Source of the DNA: Lachnospiraceae bacterium | GTDB taxonomy: Bacteria > Bacillota > Clostridia > Lachnospirales > Lachnospiraceae | Reading direction: 5' to 3' | DNA length: 64,000 nucleotides | Assembly: GCA_016283755.1 (NCBI GenBank) | Contig: JAEENO010000017.1 | Location: 62,001 to 126,000, forward strand | Shown here: positions 8,563-14,840 of the stretch, one piece after another | Layout of the letters: each line of letters starts with the position of its first letter | Numbering within the stretch: position 1 is the first letter of the stretch | The notes under the pieces: model-generated | The model's input: the letters and a program-made list of their open reading frames with translations, nothing else | Told to the model about the DNA's origin: nothing | Database searches by the model: none | Made by a program: the position numbers and the translations under genes

Positions 8563-9724
8563 CGGCTTCATCGTAATACTCGCCGTTTTCGTCGTAATAC
8601 TCACCGTTCTCATCGTAGTATTCGCCGTCCTCGTCGTAGTATTCTTCATCTTCATACTCATCGTACTCATCGTAGTCAAGGATATCTCCTGCTTCTCTTG
8701 CCTGAGTCTCGCTCTTGATATCAATCTTGAATCCTGTAAGGCGAGCAGCAAGACGTGCATTCTGACCTTCCTTGCCGATTGCAAGTGATAACTGATAATC
8801 AGGAACAACTACCTTTGCAACCTTCTCATCAGCATCGGCAATAACGGAAATAACCTTTGCGGGACTTAAAGAATTCTCAATAAGAATTGCAGGATTCTCG
8901 TTCCAGTTGATAATATCAATCTTTTCACCCTTTAATTCATTAACGATGGCATTAACTCTTGAACCGTTAACACCTACGCAGGCTCCTACCGGATCTACAT
9001 CTTCATCTGATGAATATACGGCAATTTTGGTTCTTGAACCTGCTTCTCTTGCGATGCCCTTAATCTCAACGATACCGTCACGAACTTCGGTAACTTCAGA
9101 TTCGAATAATCTTTTTACGAGTTCAGGATGTGTTCTTGATACAAGTACCTGAGGTCCCTTGGAACCTTCTTTAACTTCGAGTACATATACCTTGATTCTG
9201 TCTGTAGGCTTTAATACCTCACCGTGAATCATCTCATTCTCGGTTAATGTTGCATCAATCTTACCAAGATTAATCTTAACATTCTTACCTACAACTCTCT
9301 GAACTATACCTGTAACAACTTCATGCTGCTGGCTTGAATACTCTTCATACTGAGCATGACGCTCTTCTTCTCTGATCTTCTGTAAGATTGTATTCTTAGC
9401 AGTCTGAGTAACAATACGTCCGAAATCCTTGCTCTGGATTTCAATCTTGACTTCAGAACCTGCCTTAGCCTTAGAACTAATCTTCTTTGCATCCTCAACA
9501 GAAATTTCAAGTGCAGGATCTTCAACTTCCTTAACAACCTGCTTTACCATATATACATGAAATTCACCTGTTTCTCTGTTCATGTCAACCTGAACATTAT
9601 CAGCCTTACCGTACTGATTCTTGCAAGCCATTATAAGTGAATTCTCAATAGCATCAAGAAGTATGTTCTTGTTAATATTCTTCTCCTTTTCAAGCACTGC
9701 AAGCGCTTCCATTAATTCATTCAT
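8531..9724 (-). CDS. nusA: Transcription termination/antitermination factor NusA
   Basis: The 397-residue protein binds RNA polymerase and nascent RNA and modulates pausing and intrinsic termination. The N-terminal RNA polymerase-binding domain covers about 1-125, the S1 domain about 135-200, and two KH domains about 230-345 with VGACVGVNGSRVNAIVNELKGE and LAIGKEGQNARLAARLTG. It has no AR repeats, as in Bacillus. The last 50 residues form an acidic tail with tandem EYYDENG units, which is not part of the standard Firmicutes protein. AGGAGG precedes the ATG. It follows rimP by about 28 bases in the conserved rimP-nusA-ylxR-ylxQ-infB operon. Confidence 0.98.
   Translation of the reverse strand: MNELMEALAVLEKEKNINKNILLDAIENSLIMACKNQYGKADNVQVDMNRETGEFHVYMVKQVVKEVEDPALEISVEDAKKISSKAKAGSEVKIEIQSKDFGRIVTQTAKNTILQKIREEERHAQYEEYSSQQHEVVTGIVQRVVGKNVKINLGKIDATLTENEMIHGEVLKPTDRIKVYVLEVKEGSKGPQVLVSRTHPELVKRLFESEVTEVRDGIVEIKGIAREAGSRTKIAVYSSDEDVDPVGACVGVNGSRVNAIVNELKGEKIDIINWNENPAILIENSLSPAKVISVIADADEKVAKVVVPDYQLSLAIGKEGQNARLAARLTGFKIDIKSETQAREAGDILDYDEYDEYEDEEYYDEDGEYYDENGEYYDENGEYYDEADGEGEEDRDK
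8567..8657 (-). repeat. In-frame 21-bp tandem repeats in the nusA tail
   Basis: Four imperfect copies of a 21-base unit encode EYYDEDG, EYYDENG, EYYDENG and EYYDEAD. The repeat keeps the reading frame and ends just ahead of the nusA stop, inside the region where ylxR begins in another frame. Confidence 0.8.
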
Positions 9725-9752
9725 TTTATATTAATCCTCCTATATTGATCTG

Positions 9753-10217
9753 TTACATGACAAACGCAAGACGAATAAGTGATATATTGTCGCGCTCAAT
9801 CGTAATTGATTCTCCGTCAGATTCAATCGTAACGGAATTATTATCATAAGACTTTAATGTTCCTTCAAAAGCTTTAATTTTATTGATAGGCTTATAAGTC
9901 TTAATCTCTATTTCTTTACCGATGCTTCTGTCAAAATCCTTGTCTTTCTTTAAAGGTCTTGTAAGCCCCGGAGAACTTACTTCAAGAATATAAGCATCTT
10001 TGATGAAGTCTTCGCGGTCGAGCTTTTCTTCAAATGCCTTGCTTACAAGCTCACAATCATCAATTGTTATACCGCCTTCTTTGTCAATATATGCACGAAG
10101 GTAATAATCACTGCCTTCTTTAACATATTCAACATCAACAAGCTCAAATTTCTTAGCGCTTACAATCGGTTCAATCAGAGCTTCCGCTCTCATTTCATAT
10201 TCGCTTCGTTTGTCCAT
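9753..10217 (-). CDS. rimP: Ribosome maturation factor RimP
   Basis: The 154-residue protein matches RimP (YlxS): LIEPIVSAKKFELVDVEYVKEGSDYYLRAYID, then DCELVSKAFEEKLD, ILEVSSPGLTRPLK and a C-terminal SH3-like part. It binds the free 30S subunit and aids its maturation. The ATG at 10217 is preceded by GGAGGTAAT; the frame is open another 24 codons upstream but those fall in the structured leader. It is the first gene of the nusA-infB operon, with its own promoter and a 10-bp hairpin in its leader. Confidence 0.96.
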   Translation of the reverse strand: MDKRSEYEMRAEALIEPIVSAKKFELVDVEYVKEGSDYYLRAYIDKEGGITIDDCELVSKAFEEKLDREDFIKDAYILEVSSPGLTRPLKKDKDFDRSIGKEIEIKTYKPINKIKAFEGTLKSYDNNSVTIESDGESITIERDNISLIRLAFVM

Positions 10218-10248
10218 ATTACCTCCGAAAAAATACCTATACAATGAT

Positions 10249-10279
10249 TTGAGAGTGGACTTTTTAGGCCCACTCTCAA
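10249..10279 (-). promoter_or_regulatory. Hairpin in the rimP leader
   Basis: Perfect 10-bp arms TTGAGAGTGG and CCACTCTCAA (10279-10270 and 10258-10249 on the minus strand) enclose an 11-base loop. It lies between the promoter and the ribosome binding site of rimP, with no T tract after it, so it is a leader element and not a terminator. Confidence 0.65.
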
Positions 10280-10302
10280 GCATCAACACGTATTACATTA
10301 TT

Positions 10303-10331
10303 AAAGTAACACTTTTTACATATCTTTGCAA
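10303..10331 (-). promoter_or_regulatory. Promoter of the rimP-nusA-infB operon
   Basis: TTGCAA (10331-10326), a 17-base spacer and TACTTT (10308-10303) on the minus strand would start transcription about 80 bases before rimP, upstream of the leader hairpin. Confidence 0.55.
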
Positions 10332-10339
10332 GTGCTTTA

Positions 10340-10381
10340 ATAATAAAAATAAAGAAAATCCGCATAAAACGGATTTTCTTT
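10340..10381 (-). terminator. Terminator after tRNA-Glu
   Basis: A perfect 12-bp repeat AAAGAAAATCCG/CGGATTTTCTTT (10351-10362 and 10370-10381) is followed on the minus strand by TATTTTTATT. It starts 10 bases after the tRNA 3' end. Confidence 0.85.
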
Positions 10382-10390
10382 AAAGGAAAG

Positions 10391-10462
10391 CAGCTCGTAC
10401 GAGAATCGAACTCGTGATTCCGCCTTGAGAGGGCGGCGTCTTAGCCTCTTGACCAACGAGCC
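10391..10462 (-). tRNA. tRNA-Glu (anticodon CUC)
   Basis: The 72-base RNA folds into a full cloverleaf. The acceptor is GGCTCGT/ACGAGCT, with a G-U first pair. The D arm has GTC/GAC. The anticodon stem CCGCC/GGCGG carries the loop CTCTCAA with anticodon CTC (reads GAG). The T arm is ACGAG-TTCGATT-CTCGT. The 3' CCA is not encoded and the discriminator is G. It has its own promoter and terminator and lies between rplT and rimP. Confidence 0.95.
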
Positions 10463-10473
10463 ACGCAAAAAGT

Positions 10474-10502
10474 AGTTTACTATAAACCAATAAATAATGC
10501 AA
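10474..10502 (-). promoter_or_regulatory. tRNA-Glu promoter
   Basis: TTGCAT (10502-10497), a 17-base spacer and TAAACT (10479-10474) on the minus strand end 11 bases before the mature tRNA 5' end. Confidence 0.65.
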
Positions 10503-10554
10503 GCACTTTTTTTATTTTTTTGTAAACTACTTAAATAGCGTATTATACAAAGTA

Positions 10555-10614
10555 AGAATCCTGCGGATTCTCTTATGCCTCAATGCCGGCGGGCACTCTT
10601 GACTTCGTCAAGAG
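10555..10614 (-). terminator. Three consecutive hairpins after rplT
   Basis: Right after the rplT stop codon come CTCTTGAC/GTCAAGAG (10596-10614), TGCC/GGCA (10584-10595) and AGAATCC/GGATTCT (10555-10571). The last is followed by a weak T-rich run on the minus strand. This is the only candidate terminator of the infC operon; read-through into tRNA-Glu is possible. Confidence 0.5.
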
Positions 10615-10619
10615 AGATA

Positions 10620-10976
10620 TTAATTAAGCTTTGACTTTGCAAGCTCTGCAAGTGTTGCGAATCCATCTGCATCGTTAACAGCAAGCTCTGCTAAAATCTT
10701 TCTGTTCATATCAACGCCTGCAAGCTTAAGACCATACATAAACTTGCTGTATGAAAGACCGTTAAGTCTTGCTGCAGCATTAATACGAGCAATCCATAAC
10801 TGTCTGAACTGACGCTTCTTCTCTCTTCTTCCTGCGTATGCAGATGCGAGAGCTCTCATAACAGACTGCTTTGCAACTCTGTACTGGTTGGATCTTGCTC
10901 CTCTATAACCCTTTGCTAACTTTAATACTCTATTATGCTTCTTTTTAGCGTTTAATCCGCCTTTAATTCTTGCCAT
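10620..10976 (-). CDS. rplT: 50S ribosomal protein L20
   Basis: The 118-residue protein matches L20 in length and motifs: [38 protein letters not shown]-type segment and [17 protein letters not shown]20 is an early assembly protein of the 50S subunit. In Firmicutes it also represses its own infC-rpmI-rplT operon by binding the leader, and that leader structure is present here upstream of infC. It is the last gene of the operon, 26 bases after rpmI, and is followed by three hairpins. Confidence 0.98.
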   Translation of the reverse strand: MARIKGGLNAKKKHNRVLKLAKGYRGARSNQYRVAKQSVMRALASAYAGRREKKRQFRQLWIARINAAARLNGLSYSKFMYGLKLAGVDMNRKILAELAVNDADGFATLAELAKSKLN

Positions 10977-11002
10977 GATATTTCCTCCCTTGAAATCCTA
11001 TA

Positions 11003-11200
11003 TTATAAATATGGTAAAATCTTCTTCATTACCTTTACATTGGTAAGATCGGTTGTTGTTGCCTGTCTTAAGTTTCTCTTTCTCTTTGTGGACTTCTTGG
11101 TTAAAATATGGCTCTTGAAAGCTTTATTTCTCTTTAATTTTCCTGTTCCTGTCAATTTGAAACGCTTAGCTGCGCTCTTCTTGGTTTTCATCTTTGGCAT
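11003..11200 (-). CDS. rpmI: 50S ribosomal protein L35
   Basis: The 65-residue, strongly basic protein begins [20 protein letters not shown] and continues [23 protein letters not shown], the L35 signature. It is located between infC and rplT as in nearly all bacteria, with a GGAGG site before the ATG. L35 is a late-assembling protein on the 50S subunit. Confidence 0.98.
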   Translation of the reverse strand: MPKMKTKKSAAKRFKLTGTGKLKRNKAFKSHILTKKSTKRKRNLRQATTTDLTNVKVMKKILPYL

Positions 11201-11222
11201 GATTTTGTCCTCCTAAAATCCT

Positions 11223-11729
11223 CTAATTTTTCTTTGCCAGCACCATAGAAATGCTTCTACCTTCAATCTTTGCAGGCTTTTCAACCACTGCAACTTCGCT
11301 TGCGGCCTCTGCAAACTGATCAAGTATACCCCTGCTCTGCTGCATATGAGCCATCTCACGACCTCTGAATCTTAAAGTAACTTTAACTCTGTCACCTTTT
11401 TGAAGGAATTTGATAGCCTGATTAATCTTGGTGTTAAGATCATTGCTGTCAATGACCGGAGTCAGACGGATCTCCTTTAACTCAACAGTCCTCTGTTTCT
11501 TCTTTGCTTCTTTCTCTTTGCGAAGCTGTTCATACTTGTACTTACCGTAGTCTACAATCTTGCATACAGGTGGTTCTGCCTTAGGCGCGATCTTAACAAG
11601 GTCAAGCTCTGCTTCGTCTGCGAGTCGCATTGCTTCTTCAATGGAAACAACGCCAAGCTGTTCACCGTTTTCTCCAATTAATCGAACTTCCTTATCACGG
11701 ATCTGTTCGTTGATCATTAATTCGCTAAT
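11223..11729 (-). CDS. infC: Translation initiation factor IF-3 with AUU start
   Basis: The protein matches IF-3: NEQIRDKEVRLIGENGEQLGVV at the N-terminus, then DLVKIAPKAEPPVCKIVDYGK, a KKQRTVELKEIRLTP linker, and a C-domain with DRVKVTLRFRGREMAH. IF-3 keeps 30S subunits free and checks the start codon and initiator tRNA. The first ATG (11717) lies 19 bases from GGAGGTG, which is too far. An ATT at 11729-11727, in frame and 7 bases after GGAGGTG, gives a 168-residue protein. Non-canonical AUU starts are the known basis of IF-3 autoregulation, so I annotate the ATT. The transcript begins with an L20-type leader. Confidence 0.93.
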   Translation of the reverse strand: MSELMINEQIRDKEVRLIGENGEQLGVVSIEEAMRLADEAELDLVKIAPKAEPPVCKIVDYGKYKYEQLRKEKEAKKKQRTVELKEIRLTPVIDSNDLNTKINQAIKFLQKGDRVKVTLRFRGREMAHMQQSRGILDQFAEAASEVAVVEKPAKIEGRSISMVLAKKN

Positions 11730-11756
11730 GAGTTAACACCTCCAAATCAAATAACA

Positions 11757-11789
11757 TAAAAAAAATGTGGCCAGCAAAGCTATCCACAT
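11757..11789 (-). terminator. Attenuator terminator in the infC leader
   Basis: ATGTGG (11765-11770) and CCACAT (11784-11789) pair with an inner AGC/GCT extension, and the minus strand continues as eight T residues. It sits before the infC ribosome binding site, so it terminates or permits the whole operon. Confidence 0.85.
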
Positions 11790-11881
11790 AATCATAGTAC
11801 GATTCTTAAAAATCTCGTTATGAACTCTTAGTCATTCGTAATGCTAAGGTGAGAGTGGAACTCTGCTTGATTTATTCAACG
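11757..11881 (-). promoter_or_regulatory. L20-type leader with attenuator, infC operon
   Basis: Downstream of the promoter the RNA contains AGAGT/ACTCT (11853-11841 region), a CUUAG...CUAAG hairpin holding the CACCUUAGC sequence, a CAUA-CGA/UCG-UAUG helix and finally a terminator-like hairpin. This order matches the Firmicutes L20 leader, where L20 binding promotes termination ahead of infC. Structure is read by eye; family membership is inferred. Confidence 0.75.
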
Positions 11882-11887
11882 CTTCAT

Positions 11888-11916
11888 ATCTTAACATAAG
11901 CTATTACTTCTGTCAA
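11888..11916 (-). promoter_or_regulatory. Promoter of infC-rpmI-rplT
   Basis: TTGACA (11916-11911), 17 bases, and TAAGAT (11893-11888) on the minus strand; a full consensus -35 box. Confidence 0.85.
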
Positions 11917-11954
11917 CACATATTTCAAAAAACATATCTTCGAAAGAAAAACAA

Positions 11955-11984
11955 TTGTTAAACTTATGCTTTTTATGATATTCT
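11955..11984 (+). promoter_or_regulatory. Candidate promoter of the PHP gene
   Basis: TTGTTA (11955-11960), 18 bases, TATTCT (11979-11984) on the plus strand, about 50 bases ahead of the start codon. It is divergent from the infC promoter 40 bases away. Confidence 0.45.
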
Positions 11985-12034
11985 AATTATACAATATAAT
12001 ATATCAAAAATAAACCTATAATATGAGGTAACCT

Positions 12035-12886
12035 ATGGATAACTCAATCGATTTACATCTTCATTCCATATATTCCGACGGTTCCGATTCTCCGGAAGAA
12101 ATTGTAAAGCTTGCAAGTAAGCTTAAGCTTCGTGCGCTCTCGCTTACGGACCATGATTCCGTCGACGGTATCCCGGAAATGATTCGTTGTTGTAAAGAAG
12201 CCAATATAGAATTTGTCCCGGGAATAGAACTTTCAACAGATTACGAAGGACATGAAATACACATCCTGGCCTATTATTATGATTACACCGATGAAAAGCT
12301 TTTAAGCATGCTTTCCGAGAATGTAAAAGCTCGTGATGTTAGAACAGAGCGCATTTTAAACGCATTACGCGACAACGGATTTGATATTACCCTTGAAGAC
12401 TTATATAAGCTTAATCCCGCTGCTGTAATAACAAGAGCTCATATTGCTACTTATCTTTTTAAGACTGAACAGATAAAGTGCCAGAAAGATGCTTTTGATA
12501 AGTATATCGGTGATGGTAAATGTTGCTACTTTAAGCGTGAAAAGATTAATTCTCTTGATGCCATAAAGCTTATCAAAAACATCGGTGGAACTGCAGTAAT
12601 TGCGCATCCTCCGTTATACAGAATGGAAAAAGCCGAATTAGACCGGGTGGTTTCAACTTTCAAAGATAATGGATTAGAAGGCATCGAAGCAATCTACTCA
12701 ACATATCATAATGATGATGAACGTAATATGCGTGAACTTGCCAAGAAATACAATCTTCTCTTAACGGGCGGTTCCGATTATCACGGAATTAATAAGCCTT
12801 TCATCCATTTGGGAAGCGGTCGCGGCAACTTGCATGTACCTTATAAATACTTTGAAAAGCTTAAAGAAGCTCATTTTAATAACTAG
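12035..12886 (+). CDS. PHP-domain phosphoesterase (RNase AM / TrpH type)
   Basis: The 283-residue protein consists of a PHP domain: IDLHLHSIYSDGS with Asp6, His8 and His10, then LTDHDSVDG with Asp39-His40-Asp41, an IEFVPGIELST strand, VIAHPPL near residue 190 and GGSDYHG at about 246-251. All metal-binding motifs of the family are present. Family members hydrolyse 3',5'-nucleoside bisphosphates (pAp) or trim short RNA from the 5' end. The gene is on the plus strand with its own RBS (GAGG) and candidate promoter and ends in a hairpin shared with the opposing HAD gene. Substrate is inferred from the family, so a related phosphoesterase role is possible. Confidence 0.88.
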   Translation: MDNSIDLHLHSIYSDGSDSPEEIVKLASKLKLRALSLTDHDSVDGIPEMIRCCKEANIEFVPGIELSTDYEGHEIHILAYYYDYTDEKLLSMLSENVKARDVRTERILNALRDNGFDITLEDLYKLNPAAVITRAHIATYLFKTEQIKCQKDAFDKYIGDGKCCYFKREKINSLDAIKLIKNIGGTAVIAHPPLYRMEKAELDRVVSTFKDNGLEGIEAIYSTYHNDDERNMRELAKKYNLLLTGGSDYHGINKPFIHLGSGRGNLHVPYKYFEKLKEAHFNN

Positions 12887-12893
12887 ATAATTA

Positions 12894-12917
12894 AAGCGGA
12901 AGCATTTGCTTCCGCTT
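12894..12917. terminator. Bidirectional terminator between PHP and HAD genes
   Basis: Perfect 10-bp arms AAGCGGAAGC/GCTTCCGCTT with an ATTT loop. The plus strand continues TGTTTTAT and the minus strand TTAATTAT, so it serves both converging genes. Confidence 0.8.
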
Positions 12918-12920
12918 GTT

Positions 12921-13730
12921 TTATAATGCGAATTTACGAATCACTTCCGCTACTCCGCCTTCGTTATTATTCTTAACAGTAATATAATCAGCAACCTTCT
13001 TTGCGTCTTCTGCCGCATTTTGCATCGCAACTCCAAGTCCGGCCTTTTCTATCATCGTAAGATCGTTTCTCTCGTCGCCTATTGCAATCGTATCCTTAAT
13101 ATCAAAGTGTAAAAGCTCTGCCATCTTAATTATTCCATCGCCTTTTGATATTCCGGCCGGCATATACTCCAGATATTCAAGACAAGAAAAAAACGAATGC
13201 ATTTTGTCATTTTCAAGTTCGGGATGCGCTTCTTTAAACTTAACCAGTTTTTCGTTGTCAAATGAAATCAAAAGCATTTTTAAAGAAGGCTTGGATAAGG
13301 TTTCCGGGAAATTGTCCCTCAACTCATATTCCATCTGTCCGTGTCTTGCATAGAACTTAATCTCCTCATCATCTTCTTCGCATATAACCTTACCCTTGTC
13401 ATATGCCTGCACATGTATGCCTGCCTCTTTGGCGCTTTTATACAATGCTCTTATGTTGTCCATATCAAGGCTTGCTTCATATATGACTTTCTCTTCGGTA
13501 CAGTCGAATATCATGCCTCCGTTATAGCACAGGATATAACAGCCTTTTCTATATAACCCTGCGTGCTTTGAACCTATAACCGCAGCAGGGAGCGGACGCC
13601 CCGTCGCAACAATAATCTGGTGTCCCTTAGATAAGGCTTCTTCTATTGCTTTTTTATTCTCTTCGCATACTTCTTTGTTATCATCAAGAAGTGTTCCGTC
13701 AAGATCGGTAAAAATATATTTTCTGTTCAT
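12921..13730 (-). CDS. Cof-type HAD-superfamily phosphatase
   Basis: The 269-residue protein has the HAD motif I FTDLDGTLLDD (Asp9, Asp11), motif II IVATGRP, a Lys in SKGDGI and motif IV AIGDERNDLTMIEKAG, with the type IIB cap in between. Cof proteins dephosphorylate sugar phosphates or cofactors such as pyridoxal phosphate and flavin mononucleotide. I chose the ATG at 13730, which has AAGGAGAG 6 bases upstream; the frame is open 8 more codons. It is a lone minus-strand gene between two plus-strand genes, divergent from the DUF5050-like gene. The substrate cannot be predicted. Confidence 0.9.
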   Translation of the reverse strand: MNRKYIFTDLDGTLLDDNKEVCEENKKAIEEALSKGHQIIVATGRPLPAAVIGSKHAGLYRKGCYILCYNGGMIFDCTEEKVIYEASLDMDNIRALYKSAKEAGIHVQAYDKGKVICEEDDEEIKFYARHGQMEYELRDNFPETLSKPSLKMLLISFDNEKLVKFKEAHPELENDKMHSFFSCLEYLEYMPAGISKGDGIIKMAELLHFDIKDTIAIGDERNDLTMIEKAGLGVAMQNAAEDAKKVADYITVKNNNEGGVAEVIRKFAL

Positions 13731-13746
13731 GCTCTCTCCTTTTTTC

Positions 13747-13775
13747 TTGAACATAACTTATACATTCTTTATAAT
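13747..13775 (+). promoter_or_regulatory. Promoter of the DUF5050-like gene
   Basis: TTGAAC (13747-13752), 17 bases, TATAAT (13770-13775) on the plus strand, 20 bases ahead of the start codon. Confidence 0.8.
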
Positions 13776-13795
13776 AATAACAAAGAGGTGTAAAG

Positions 13796-14839
13796 ATGTT
13801 ATTTCAAAATGTCAAAGACTTTATTATAAAAAAACTCAAAATAGTATTGGTTGTAACTATCGCTGTGGTTGTTGCAATAATTATAATCGTTAACCGCGTT
13901 AATTCCAAAGTTCGCTACAATGACTCTTACGTCAACGGTAATACTGCGGGCAATCTTTATAACGGCGGCTATTTCTGTGAAAAAGACGGCATTATATACT
14001 TTGCCAATCCGGATGACGGTATGTCGCTCTATTCTATCACAAGAGCCGGTACCGATCTTAAGAAAATCACATCAGACTATGTAACTTATATCAATGTTGA
14101 TGACAATTATATATATTACGCTCGTAACAACAAGCTTAACGGTTCTGCGTTCTCATTCCTTGTAGTGGACAGATGCGCTTTGTGCCGCGTTAAGAAGAAC
14201 GGCAAGCAGAAAGTGACTCTTGTACACGACCCTTCCATGCAGGTTGCTCTTATCGGTAATTATCTCTATTACATAAGATATACGGATAAGTATGCATCCA
14301 CATTTAACCGTATTAAAATTGACGGTAAAGATGGCGGCATGGTTATGCGTGAACCCGTTACCGCTCTCGTTACCGATGAAAGATACCTTTACTATGTAGG
14401 TTACGAAAGAGACCACGCATTGTACAGAATCGATACATCAGATAATTCTGTTATCCAGGTATCGTCAGAGAACTTTTACAATCCGATAATAGACGGCAAA
14501 TGCGTCTACTATATGGATCCTGATAACGACTTCCATGTAACATGCTATAACCTTAACTCAGGCGAAAAGCTCGATATATCTAAGGAGCGTGCGGATTGCT
14601 TTAATATGTACGGTAACTTCATCTTCTACCAAAGAAGTTCGGCTGAATCTCCGGCGCTTTTACGTATAAGACTTGACGGAAGCGAACTTACCAAAATCTC
14701 CGACGGAGTATTCTGTAATATCAACGTCACAAGCCAATACGTATACTTCGCAAGCTATGAGAATCCGGAGACCTTTTTCATGACTCCTACGACCGGCAAA
14801 GTATACGTACAGCTTTTTAATCCGGGTAAAACAAAATAA
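13796..14839 (+). CDS. Membrane-anchored DUF5050-like beta-propeller protein
   Basis: The 347-residue protein has one N-terminal membrane segment at about 15-37 (VVTIAVVVAIIIIV) with basic residues before it, so the rest should be outside the cell. The body is built of repeats of about 45 residues with a D-G/N-x-IYYA strand followed by LYRI-x2-DG, for example DDNYIYYARN, GNYLYYIRYTDK, DERYLYYVGYERDH, DGKCVYYMDPDN and SQYVYFASYEN. This is the pattern of DUF5050 propellers, common in Clostridia and of unknown function; sensing or protein binding at the cell surface is plausible. RBS AGAGGTG. Its stop codon is one base from the polC stop on the other strand. Confidence 0.75.
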   Translation: MLFQNVKDFIIKKLKIVLVVTIAVVVAIIIIVNRVNSKVRYNDSYVNGNTAGNLYNGGYFCEKDGIIYFANPDDGMSLYSITRAGTDLKKITSDYVTYINVDDNYIYYARNNKLNGSAFSFLVVDRCALCRVKKNGKQKVTLVHDPSMQVALIGNYLYYIRYTDKYASTFNRIKIDGKDGGMVMREPVTALVTDERYLYYVGYERDHALYRIDTSDNSVIQVSSENFYNPIIDGKCVYYMDPDNDFHVTCYNLNSGEKLDISKERADCFNMYGNFIFYQRSSAESPALLRIRLDGSELTKISDGVFCNINVTSQYVYFASYENPETFFMTPTTGKVYVQLFNPGKTK

Positions 14840-14840
14840 C

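Noticed and set aside
8354-8788. 144-residue hydrophobic plus-strand open frame
   Set aside because: The hydrophobic Val/Ile/Leu runs are the complement of acidic codons in the nusA tail and ylxR; not a membrane protein gene.
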